A stretch of 6,187 nt of DNA from an uncultured Oscillibacter sp. (GCA_934574045.1 CAKTMK010000066.1:1-6187); one strand, 5' to 3'; positions 1 through 5,857 are shown, counted from the stretch's first letter. The notes: a model not told the origin generated them from the sequence alone. Translations and numbers: made by a program.

Positions 1-1441
1 AGGTGGTGTTGACCCAGTCGGTCATGGCGGCCAGCGGGGATTCGCCGTTGTCCGTCGGCTCGTAGTTCTCAACGTCCGGCAGCAGCAGCGGGAGCTGATC
101 CTCCGGCAGGGGGACCCAGCCGCACTTCTCGCAGTTCACCATGGGGATCGGCTCGCCCCAGTACCGCTGGCGGGAGAACACCCAGTCCCGCAGCTTGTAG
201 TTCGTCTTGGGATGGCCGATGCCCTGCTCCGTCACGTACTTCTTCATGGCGGGGATGGCCTCCTTGACGGTCATGCCGTTGAGGAAGCCGGAGTTGACCA
301 TGATGCCGGTGTCGTCCTTGAGGGCGAAGGCCTCCTTGCTGATGTCGCCGCCCTTGACCACCTCCACGATGGGCAGGCCGAACTTCTTGGCGAACTCCCA
401 GTCACGCTGGTCGTGGCCCGGCACGCCCATGACGATGCCGGTGCCGTAGGTGATGAGGACGTAGTCGGAGATGAAGACGGGGATCTTGTCGCCGGTGACG
501 GGGTTGACGGCCTCGATGCCGTCCAGCCGGACGCCGGTTTTTTCCTTGCTCAGCTCCGTGCGTTCCAGATCGGACTTGCGGGCCGCAGCGTCCATATAGG
601 CGGCCACCTCGTCCCAGTTTTTGATCTGATCCTTCCACTTTTTCAGGTACTCATGCTCGGGCGAGAGGACCATATAGGTCACGCCGAACAGCGTGTCGCA
701 CCGGGTGGTGTAGACCGTGAGCTTGTCGCCGTTGGTGGCGGTGAAGTCCACCTCGGTGCCCTCGCTGCGGCCGATCCAGTTGCGCTGCTGGATCTTCACC
801 CGCTCGATGAAGTCCACGGCGTCCAGATCGTCGATCAGGCGGTCGGCATACTTGGTGATGCGCAGCATCCACTGGCTCTTTTCCTTGCGGACCACGGCGC
901 TGCCGCACCGCTCGCACACGCCCTCGACGACCTCCTCGTTGGCAAGCACGCACTTGCAGCTGGTGCACCAGTTGACGGGCATGGTGGTCTTATAGGCCAG
1001 CCCCTTCTTGTACATCTGCAGGAAGATCCACTGGGTCCACTTGTAGTAGCTGGGGTCGGTGGTGTCCACCTCCCGGTCCCAGTCGAAGGAATAGCCCAGA
1101 GACTGGATCTGCTTGCGGAAGTTGGCGATGTTGTCCTCCGTCACCTTGCGGGGGTGGATGTGCATTTTGATGGCGTAGTTCTCCGTGGGCAGACCGAAGG
1201 CATCGAAGCCGATGGGGAACAGCACGTTATAGCCCTGCATCCGCTTTTTGCGGCAGATGATGTCCATGGCCGTGTAGGGCCGGGGATGGCCCACGTGCAG
1301 GCCCTGTCCGGAGGGATAGGGGAACTCGATCAGTCCGTAAAACTTGGGGCGGGAGGTGTCGCCGGTGACGGCGGCGAAGGGCTTTTCCTCCATCCAACGC
1401 TTCTGCCACTTCTTCTCGATGCTGCTGAAATCATACTTCAT
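1..1441 (-). CDS. leuS: Leucyl-tRNA synthetase, N-terminal 480 codons (3' end outside window)
   Basis: Charges tRNA-Leu with leucine in the cytoplasm using ATP. The reading frame is open from the ATG at 1441 to the window edge. It begins MKYDFSSIEKKWQ, a typical bacterial LeuS start. The class I HIGH signature appears as HVGH (residues 49-52), preceded by EFPYPSG. CxxC pairs at C159/C162 and C176/C179 look like a zinc module (WCTSCKC, CERCG). The CP1 editing insertion follows from about residue 225, with a TTRCDTLFG threonine-rich motif (245-253) and GVPGHDQRD (339-347). The catalytic core resumes at RDWVFSRQRYWGEPIP (418-433), followed by NCEKCGW. KMSKS and the anticodon-binding domain would lie beyond position 1. 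No in-frame start lies just upstream. A purine-rich AAAGGAA at 1454-1460 is the likely ribosome binding site, with a rather long spacing. Expression is set by the T-box leader directly upstream. The editing motif has Cys where most LeuS have Pro. Confidence 0.97.
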   Translation of the reverse strand, partial: MKYDFSSIEKKWQKRWMEEKPFAAVTGDTSRPKFYGLIEFPYPSGQGLHVGHPRPYTAMDIICRKKRMQGYNVLFPIGFDAFGLPTENYAIKMHIHPRKVTEDNIANFRKQIQSLGYSFDWDREVDTTDPSYYKWTQWIFLQMYKKGLAYKTTMPVNWCTSCKCVLANEEVVEGVCERCGSAVVRKEKSQWMLRITKYADRLIDDLDAVDFIERVKIQQRNWIGRSEGTEVDFTATNGDKLTVYTTRCDTLFGVTYMVLSPEHEYLKKWKDQIKNWDEVAAYMDAAARKSDLERTELSKEKTGVRLDGIEAVNPVTGDKIPVFISDYVLITYGTGIVMGVPGHDQRDWEFAKKFGLPIVEVVKGGDISKEAFALKDDTGIMVNSGFLNGMTVKEAIPAMKKYVTEQGIGHPKTNYKLRDWVFSRQRYWGEPIPMVNCEKCGWVPLPEDQLPLLLPDVENYEPTDNGESPLAAMTDWVNTT

Positions 1442-1487
1442 GCCGGAATACCATTCCTTTCTTTTTCTGCCCCGCCGGACGGGGACG

Positions 1488-1523
1488 AAAAAAACGCCCC
1501 TGACCGCAGCGGTCAGGGGCGTT
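1488..1523 (-). terminator. Intrinsic terminator of the leuS T-box
   Basis: A near-perfect GC-rich inverted repeat with 15-nt arms (1493-1507 and 1509-1523) is followed on the minus strand by seven U residues (1494-1488). Its 5' arm contains AACGCCCCUG, the same bases that close the antiterminator, so the two folds exclude each other. Uncharged tRNA-Leu should favour the antiterminator; charged tRNA should leave this terminator free to form. Confidence 0.95.
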
Positions 1524-1740
1524 GAAACGCGTTACCACCCTGATTCAGCCACCCGTCGCCGGATGGCCCTCAGTGGTCCGAAGACCATCAGCCTGTAACG
1601 GGGCCGGCCGTTCCGCCCTACTTCCGGGTTCAGGCGGAAGACTCCGGGACCAGTCGCCGCGGACGCTCCCCACCGGCTCGCACCAGCCGCCGGCTCTCTG
1701 AGGCGGAACGCTCCTCGTTTCTTCCCATCAACGTCTTTAA
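1488..1740 (-). promoter_or_regulatory. Leucine-specific T-box riboswitch leader of leuS
   Basis: This leader RNA binds uncharged tRNA-Leu and lets transcription continue into leuS. Read on the minus strand, the transcript probably starts near 1740. Stem I begins at GAUGGGAAGAAAC (about 1717-1729). The AGAGAG bulge element is at about 1694-1699 and the GGUGCGAGCC apical region follows. The specifier is most likely CUG, a leucine codon, at 1651-1653, just before GUCCC, which pairs back to GGGA at the stem base. Stem II is UUCCGCC/GGCGGAA (1611-1617 with 1633-1639). Two hairpins follow, one with a UUCG loop (1575-1586) and one GCCAUCC/GGGUGGC (1548-1567). The T-box proper, AGGGUGGUAACGCG, is at 1528-1541. 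It fits an antiterminator of CAGGG, a 7-nt UGGUAAC bulge and GCGU, closed by ACGC and CCCUG across a UUCA loop. Pairing was done by eye. Confidence 0.95.
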
Positions 1741-1747
1741 CATGCCT

Positions 1748-1776
1748 ATTTTAAGGATAAATTCCCGATTTGTCAA
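1748..1776 (-). promoter_or_regulatory. Sigma-A-type promoter for the leuS T-box transcript
   Basis: On the minus strand a perfect TTGACA -35 box (1776-1771), a 17-bp spacer and a TAAAAT -10 box (1753-1748) lie in an AT-rich patch that stands out from the GC-rich surroundings. The predicted start, about 7 bp downstream near 1740, falls just before stem I of the T-box. Confidence 0.88.
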
Positions 1777-1813
1777 TACTTTTATGTGCGTTTTTTCACC
1801 GTTCCGCCCGGCC

Positions 1814-1906
1814 TTACGCCAGAAACGGCACCACCAGCGACGCCAGCAGTGAAAATACCAGCACGCACACGATCACGACCGCCATCACGCGGGTCCCCTT
1901 GCTCAT
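1814..1906 (-). CDS. Small single-pass membrane peptide (30 aa), coupled to the DUF951 gene
   Basis: The ORF encodes 30 residues: a short positive N-terminus (MSKGTR) and then an almost wholly hydrophobic stretch (about residues 7-29, rich in V, L, A and F) ending PFLA. This suits one membrane helix. The ATG at 1904-1906 overlaps the stop of the upstream DUF951 gene as ATGA, and a GGAGGAGAG run lies about 6 nt before the ATG inside the upstream gene's 3' end. Both points favour real translation, probably by coupling. It could be a signal-anchor micropeptide or a membrane-tethered partner of the DUF951 protein. No family was recognised and no function is assigned. The ORF is too short to be certain on sequence alone. 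Confidence 0.62.
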   Translation of the reverse strand: MSKGTRVMAVVIVCVLVFSLLASLVVPFLA

Positions 1907-2097
1907 GCCTGTCTCTCCTCCTCCGTCAAGATCTTTCGGATGCTTTTTTCCGCCCTGCTGCGGGGCAGCATCAGCTCGTGTCCGCAGCCAAGGCAGCGGA
2001 GCTTGATGTCCATGCCCACCCGCAGGATCTCCCAGCGTTTGCTGCCGCAGGGATGCTGCTTTTTCAGTTCCACCTGATCGTGAAGATGCAAGTCCAT
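1903..2097 (-). CDS. DUF951 family protein (YyzM-like, 64 aa)
   Basis: A small cytoplasmic protein of unknown function, widespread in Bacillota. The 64-residue length fits the family. Visible family features are an N-terminal KKxHPCGSKRWEILRVG block (residues 12-28), then DIKLRCLGCGHELMLPRS (30-47), then a basic tail (EKSIRKIL). C17, C35 and C38, possibly with H15 or H40, could form a metal site; this is inference. The start at 2097 is fixed by AGGAGG (2104-2109) 6 nt upstream. Its stop overlaps the start of the downstream micropeptide by 4 bp. It is divergent from the S1-domain gene, with 95 bp between the two starts. No convincing promoter was found for it. Confidence 0.9.
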   Translation of the reverse strand: MDLHLHDQVELKKQHPCGSKRWEILRVGMDIKLRCLGCGHELMLPRSRAEKSIRKILTEEERQA

Positions 2098-2192
2098 ATC
2101 GTTCCTCCTGTCAATCCTCCGCCGAAAAACGCATATAGTGGTCCAGACGCTGAATTTTATGCCGCGCTGCGCGGCGGATGGAGAGAGTTGCC

Positions 2193-3128
2193 ATGCCGGA
2201 AAACAAAGCCTTTCTGCCGGAGGGGCTGCGCCCCTGCGTTCCGTTGACGCCCGCCCTCCTTCGGGAGGCGCTGGAGCAGAACAAGATCCTGGAAGCCCCC
2301 GCGGACCGGTGCGACAGTGCCGGAACGCTCCACATCAGTCTCGGCCCCATGGAGGGCCTGATCCCGCGTGAGGAGGCCGTGGCCCCGTGGATCAGCGGCG
2401 CGGAACGGGACATCGCCCGCCTGTCGCTGGTGGGAAAGCCCGTCTGCTTCACGGTGGCGCGGCTGGAGGCCGACGCCAAGGGCGCGCCGCGGGCGCTGCT
2501 GTCCCGCCGGGCGGCGCAGGAGCAGGCGATGGAATATCTGCTGGGCGTGCTGGAGCCGGGGATGCTGCTGACCTGCCGGGTGACGCATATGGAGCCCTTC
2601 GGCGCGTTCGTGGACATTGGCTGCGGGATCGTGGCCATGCTGCCCATCGAGCGCATCTCCGTCTCCCGCATCCCCCACCCCGCCGCACGGCTGCGGGTGG
2701 GGCAGAAGATCCTTGCGGCGGTTTTGTCCATCGACCGGGATGCCCGCCGCGTCACCCTGACCCACCGGGAACTGCTGGGTACGTGGATGGAAAATGCCAG
2801 CCGCTTCGCCCCCGGCGACACGGTGCAGGGCGTGATCCGCTCCATCCGGGACTACGGCGCGTTCGTGGAGCTGACGCCCAACCTCTCCGGCCTTGCCGAT
2901 GTGAAGGAGGGCACGGCGGAGGGGGACCGGGTGTCGGTATTCATCCGCTCCATCCGCCCGGAACGGATGAAGATCAAGCTCCAGATCATCCAGCGCCTGC
3001 CGCCCCGGCTGGCTCCGACGCCGCCCCGCTATCAGATCACGGACGGACGGCTGGAGCGCTGGGTCTACTCGCCGCCGGGGTGCGAAAAGCCGGAGATCTT
3101 CACGGATTTCACGGCCTGCGGCCCTTGA
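2193..3128 (+). CDS. S1 RNA-binding domain protein (three S1-like modules, 311 aa)
   Basis: A predicted cytoplasmic RNA-binding protein of the S1/OB-fold class, possibly ribosome-associated; the exact role is not known. Two clear S1 modules are visible. The first (about residues 122-192) has GMLLTCRVTHMEPFGAFVDI, then VGQKILAAVLSID, then RRVTLTHREL. The second (about 207-268) has GDTVQGVIRSIRDYGAFVEL, then LSGLADV, and ends MKIKLQII. Upstream, residues 44-105 (GPMEGLIPREE, VGKPVCFTVARLE, ALLSRR) look like a degenerate S1 module. This is shorter than ribosomal protein S1 with its four to six repeats. The tail (about 270-311) is proline-rich and unlike S1. I chose ATG 2193 over the in-frame ATG at 2178 because GGAGAG (2180-2185) sits 7 nt before it; the longer form would add five residues. 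The 3' end overlaps the rarA 3' end by 20 bp. Confidence 0.9.
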   Translation: MPENKAFLPEGLRPCVPLTPALLREALEQNKILEAPADRCDSAGTLHISLGPMEGLIPREEAVAPWISGAERDIARLSLVGKPVCFTVARLEADAKGAPRALLSRRAAQEQAMEYLLGVLEPGMLLTCRVTHMEPFGAFVDIGCGIVAMLPIERISVSRIPHPAARLRVGQKILAAVLSIDRDARRVTLTHRELLGTWMENASRFAPGDTVQGVIRSIRDYGAFVELTPNLSGLADVKEGTAEGDRVSVFIRSIRPERMKIKLQIIQRLPPRLAPTPPRYQITDGRLERWVYSPPGCEKPEIFTDFTACGP

Positions 3129-4383
3129 TCTCGTCCCAATACCGCTTCGCGGCCTGCTCGGTCTTGTTGTCTCCGTACTCATAATACCGCGCGTTCTTCA
3201 GCGCGTCCGGCAGATACTGCTGGTCCACCCAGTGGCCGGGGTAGCTGTGGGGATACTTGTAATTCTGGCGGTTGTCGAAGCCGGTGGTGTCGGCGTGGAC
3301 GTTCTGGAGCTGGCGGGGCACGTCGCCGGTGCGGCCCGCGCGCACGTCGGCCCACGCCCGCTGGATGCCCTCCTCCACGCTGTTGGACTTGGGCGCGGTG
3401 GCCAGCAGGACCGCCGCCTGCGCCAGCGGGAGCTGCGCCTCCGGCAGTCCCAGCTGCATCGCCGTGTCCACACAGGCCTTTACGATGGAGATCGCCTGCG
3501 GATAGGCCATGCCGATGTCCTCGCTGGCCGAGCAGAGCAGGCGGCGGCAGGGCGTAACCAGATCGCCGGCCTCCAGAAACCGGGCCAGATAGTGCAGCGC
3601 CGCGTCCGGGTCGCTGCCCCGCAGGGACTTCATCAGCGCGGAGGCCAGATCGTACATGGCGTCCCCGCCCTTGTCGTAGCGCATGGCGCTGCGCTGGGAA
3701 ACCTGCCGCGCGTCCTCCCGCGTCAGGACCAGCCGTCCGCCGCCGTCCGGCCGCGCCGCCTGACAGAGCAGTTCCACGGCGTTGACCGCCTTGCGCACGT
3801 CGCCGCCGCAGGACGCGGCGATGTCCATGGGCACCTCCGCCTCCCACGAAAGGGGCAGCTCCTGCCGCTCCTTTTCGATGGCCAGCGCCCGCTCCACCGC
3901 GGGCAGCGCCTCCTCCGGCGGGACGGCCTTGAATTCAAACACTGTGCTGCGGGACAGCAGCGCGCCGTACACGTAAAAATACGGGTTCTCCGTGGTGGAC
4001 GCGATCAGGGTGATCTGTCCGTTCTCCATGAACTCCAGCAGGCTCTGCTGCTGCTTCTTATTGAAGTACTGGATCTCGTCCAGATACAGCAGCACGCCGC
4101 CGGGGGCCAGCAGCGTCCCCACGTTGGCGATGATGTCCTTCACGTCCTGAAGCGTGGCCGTGGTGGCGTTGAGCCGGAACAGAGTCTTTTTCGTCCGCTC
4201 CGCCACGATGTTGGCCACCGTGGTCTTGCCCGTGCCGGACGGCCCGTAGAACACCATGTTGACGGACGCGCCGCCCTCGATCAGCCGCCGGAGGACCGCG
4301 CCGGGGGCCAGAAGATGCTTCTGCCCCACCACCTCGTCCAGTGTTTTCGGACGGATCTCGTCGGCCAGCGGCCTTTGCTGCAT
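3109..4383 (-). CDS. rarA: Replication-associated recombination protein A, AAA+ ATPase
   Basis: RarA (MgsA) is a clamp-loader-like AAA+ ATPase that acts at stalled replication forks and single-strand gaps. The 424-residue length is normal for the family. Motifs in order: an N-terminal RPKTLDEVVGQ block (11-21), Walker A GPSGTGKT (47-54), Walker B LLYLDEI (98-104), sensor 1 IASTTENP (127-134), the LLSRS arginine-finger region (142-146) and sensor 2 GGDVRKAVNAVEL (193-205). The C-terminal tetramerisation and MgsA regions follow: YDKGGDAMYD (236-245), KSLRGSDPDAALHYLARFLEAGD (252-274), RLLCSASEDIGMA (281-293) and YKYPHSYPGHWV (375-386). The start at 4383 is set by GGAGG (4392-4396) 8 nt upstream and by family length. 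The same frame stays open a further 48 codons, but that stretch contains the promoter and is not expected to be translated. Confidence 0.96.
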   Translation of the reverse strand: MQQRPLADEIRPKTLDEVVGQKHLLAPGAVLRRLIEGGASVNMVFYGPSGTGKTTVANIVAERTKKTLFRLNATTATLQDVKDIIANVGTLLAPGGVLLYLDEIQYFNKKQQQSLLEFMENGQITLIASTTENPYFYVYGALLSRSTVFEFKAVPPEEALPAVERALAIEKERQELPLSWEAEVPMDIAASCGGDVRKAVNAVELLCQAARPDGGGRLVLTREDARQVSQRSAMRYDKGGDAMYDLASALMKSLRGSDPDAALHYLARFLEAGDLVTPCRRLLCSASEDIGMAYPQAISIVKACVDTAMQLGLPEAQLPLAQAAVLLATAPKSNSVEEGIQRAWADVRAGRTGDVPRQLQNVHADTTGFDNRQNYKYPHSYPGHWVDQQYLPDALKNARYYEYGDNKTEQAAKRYWDEIKGRRP

Positions 4384-4435
4384 GACGCTTTCCTCCCTTC
4401 GGCCGCTTCCCGGCCCCGATCTGCAATACGGGTCT

Positions 4436-4464
4436 AATGTAGCACATTTGACGCCGGATTGCAA
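4436..4464 (-). promoter_or_regulatory. Predicted rarA promoter
   Basis: On the minus strand TTGCAA (-35, 4464-4459), a 17-bp spacer and TACATT (-10, 4441-4436) are present. TGC immediately precedes the -10 box, giving an extended -10. It lies about 50 bp upstream of the rarA start codon. The match is moderate, so this is a prediction. Confidence 0.65.
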
Positions 4465-4497
4465 GATTTCCCCGGCACTCCCGCATTGAATCCGGCG
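4452..4497. promoter_or_regulatory. Inverted repeat spanning both divergent -35 regions (possible operator)
   Basis: CGCCGGATT (4452-4460) and AATCCGGCG (4489-4497) form a perfect 9-bp inverted repeat with 28 bp between the arms. With a one-base gap the match extends inwards to GCAA/TTG. Each arm overlaps the -35 box of one of the two divergent promoters and the start of its spacer, at nearly the same position relative to each. That placement would suit a repressor or shared regulator. It could instead be chance in GC-rich DNA or mirror-image promoter similarity. No known operator, including the Bacillota LexA box, was recognised. Confidence 0.45.
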
Positions 4498-4514
4498 GCG
4501 GAATATGGTATGCT
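4486..4514 (+). promoter_or_regulatory. Predicted promoter of the lipoprotein nuclease gene
   Basis: TTGAAT (-35, 4486-4491), a 17-bp spacer and TATGCT (-10, 4509-4514) are preceded by TGG, which gives an extended -10. The -10 box ends 44 bp before the ATG at 4559. It is back-to-back with the predicted rarA promoter, with 21 bp between the two -35 boxes. Confidence 0.68.
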
Positions 4515-4558
4515 CATACTGCTGCACTGAAAATCACCGACCGATAAAGGAGCCGACC

Positions 4559-5416
4559 ATGAAGTACCGCCGCATTCTTCCCCTGTTCCTGATCCTCGTG
4601 CTCACGCTGACCGCCTGCGGCCAGCCCGCGCCGTCCTTTTCGCTGGAGGACGTTCCCGCGTTTTCCGGCACGCCGTATGTGACCCTGAACGAAAACCAGC
4701 CGGATTTCCCCGACGAGGACCGGACCACGAACTCCTTTGAGTCATACAGTCCGCTGGACCTGCTGGGGCGCTGCGGCCCGGCCTACGCCAACGTGGGGCT
4801 GGAGACCATGCCCACGGAGGAGCGGGGCGAGATCGGCCAGATCAAGCCCTCCGGCTGGCACACGGTGAAATACGACGTGGTGGATGGAAAATACCTTTAC
4901 AACCGCTGTCACCTCATCGGTTATCAGCTCACCGCCGAGAACGCCAATGAGGAGAACCTCATCACCGGGACCCGGTACATGAACGTGGACGGAATGCTTC
5001 CCTTTGAAAACGAGGTGGCGGATTACGTCCGCGAAACGGGCAACCATGTCCTCTACCGGGTCACGCCCATCTTTGACGGAACCGATCTGGTGGCGGGCGG
5101 CGTGCAGATGGAGGCCGAGTCCGTGGAGGACGGCGGGCAGGGCGTGCGCTTCAACGTCTATGTCTACAACGCCCAGCCCGGCGTGGTCATCGACTATGCT
5201 ACCGGCGAGAGCTGGCTGGAGGGCGAGACCGCCGCGGAGACGGGCGGCGAGACTGCGGAGGAGACTTACGTCCTGAATACAAAATCCATGAAGTTCCACC
5301 GGCCCGACTGCTCCGGCGCCCAGTCCATGTCCAGCGCCAACCGGCAGGATTTCACCGGCAGCCGGGAAACGCTGCTGGCGGAGGGCTATTCCCCCTGCGG
5401 CCAGTGTAAGCCCTGA
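4559..5416 (+). CDS. Lipoprotein DNA/RNA non-specific endonuclease with C-terminal Cys/His module
   Basis: A 285-residue predicted cell-surface nuclease. The N-terminus is a lipoprotein signal peptide: positive KYRR, a hydrophobic core and the lipobox LTAC with lipidated C20. The central domain (about 36-218) resembles the EndA/streptodornase type of beta-beta-alpha-metal nuclease. It has YNRCHLIGYQL (114-124), whose H118 is the likely catalytic base, then NEENLITGTRYMN (130-142), whose asparagines are candidate metal ligands, then MLPFENEVADY (146-156) and VLYRVTPIF (164-172). A Glu/Gly/Thr-rich linker (about 221-236) leads to a C-terminal module (237-285) with FHRPDC (H247, C251) and CGQC (C280, C283), a probable zinc site. 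That module recurs on secreted clostridial proteins from memory. AAAGGAG (4546-4552) fixes the start. It probably degrades extracellular nucleic acid for nutrition or DNA uptake; the role is inferred. Confidence 0.92.
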   Translation: MKYRRILPLFLILVLTLTACGQPAPSFSLEDVPAFSGTPYVTLNENQPDFPDEDRTTNSFESYSPLDLLGRCGPAYANVGLETMPTEERGEIGQIKPSGWHTVKYDVVDGKYLYNRCHLIGYQLTAENANEENLITGTRYMNVDGMLPFENEVADYVRETGNHVLYRVTPIFDGTDLVAGGVQMEAESVEDGGQGVRFNVYVYNAQPGVVIDYATGESWLEGETAAETGGETAEETYVLNTKSMKFHRPDCSGAQSMSSANRQDFTGSRETLLAEGYSPCGQCKP

Positions 5417-5823
5417 GTGGGCACGCGCCGTTTCCTTTGCTGCGCTTATTGGCTGCATTTTGATTCCAGATCGTAAATCTCGGCTCAAAAATTTCATTCT
5501 GTATATTTTGCAGTCAATTTACGCGGGTAGAGACGGGCTTTCTCTGCGTGTTTCTGTTATCTGGGCTGCTTTGCGGCTCTCTGCCGTCAGACGCCTGCCC
5601 ACCGCCTCCCCGCAGACTTCTCCCGCGAGATCATTCCGTCCGGCAATCGTCCGGCGGTTCCCGCCTTTGACAGCGCCTGCGTCCGAAGCCGCCTCGCCGC
5701 AGGGGCCTTTACCGCTTCTCTGCGGCGGTATTCCATGTGTCCGCCGCAGGCACGGAGAACATCGCGGGCGCACCCTACGCGCCACGATCGTTCGGTGCGC
5801 ACCCGTGCCCCAGACGCAAAAAG
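5417..5823. other. Intergenic region without a convincing gene; short repeats present
   Basis: About 400 bp between the nuclease stop and the terminator hold no ORF with both a ribosome binding site and a recognisable protein. An AT-rich patch (about 5456-5522) is followed by GC-rich DNA with internal repeats. CGTCCGGC occurs at 5637-5644 and 5648-5655. CGCCGCAG occurs at 5695-5702 and 5742-5749, with its reverse complement at 5720-5727. A perfect 10-bp palindrome GGTGCGCACC lies at 5794-5803, near a partial copy around 5767-5774. It may be an interspersed intergenic repeat, the long 3' UTR of the nuclease transcript or a decayed gene. Confidence 0.5.
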
Positions 5824-5857
5824 CTCCCGCCGTCCAATGGACGGCGGGAGTTTTTTT
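5818..5857. terminator. Strong, probably bidirectional intrinsic terminator
   Basis: A perfect 12-bp GC-rich stem (5824-5835 with 5839-5850) and a 3-nt loop AAT are flanked by seven T on the plus side (5851-5857) and five A on the left (5818-5822). On the plus strand it should stop transcripts coming from the nuclease side. On the minus strand it lies 26 bp beyond the etfA stop codon, with a shorter U5 tract, and should end that operon. Confidence 0.92.

Noticed and set aside
212..1525. Long plus-strand ORF of 437 codons opposite leuS
   Set aside because: It is the antisense shadow of leuS. Its translation is low-complexity (rich in D, G, V, L, H and A) with no recognisable domain, while the minus strand encodes unmistakable LeuS motifs.
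2111..2139. Possible plus-strand promoter for the S1-domain gene (TATAGT at 2134-2139)
   Set aside because: The -10 is fair, but the -35 position (TCAATC at 2111-2116) matches poorly and overlaps the DUF951 ribosome binding site area, so it is not reported as a feature.
3111..3123. GGCC-TGC-GGCC hairpin at the convergent S1/rarA junction
   Set aside because: Short stem inside coding sequence with no T-tract on either strand.
2157..3182. Minus-strand ORFs opposite the S1-domain gene (341 and 244 codons)
   Set aside because: Arg/Pro/Gly/His-rich shadow frames without ribosome binding sites. The plus strand carries clear S1 modules.
3232..4437. Plus-strand ORF of 401 codons opposite rarA
   Set aside because: Antisense shadow with biased composition. 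The RarA motifs on the minus strand explain the open frame.
4384..4527. 48-codon N-terminal extension of the rarA frame
   Set aside because: It covers the predicted rarA promoter and ribosome binding site. RarA homologues begin near the MQQRPLADEIRP start.
5410..5422. Small hairpin GCCC-TGAGT-GGGC at the end of the nuclease gene
   Set aside because: A 4-bp stem without a following T-tract is too weak for a terminator; the strong one is at 5818-5857.
4742..5497. Minus-strand ORF of 251 codons opposite the nuclease
   Set aside because: Shadow frame with no domain or start signals. The plus strand has a signal peptide, a lipobox and a nuclease domain.
5519..5802. Overlapping minus-strand ORFs of 71 and 88 codons, and a plus-strand ORF of 164 codons (5460-5954)
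   Set aside because: No ribosome binding site before the minus starts, Arg-rich unrecognised products, and the plus ORF reads through the terminator into antisense etfA.
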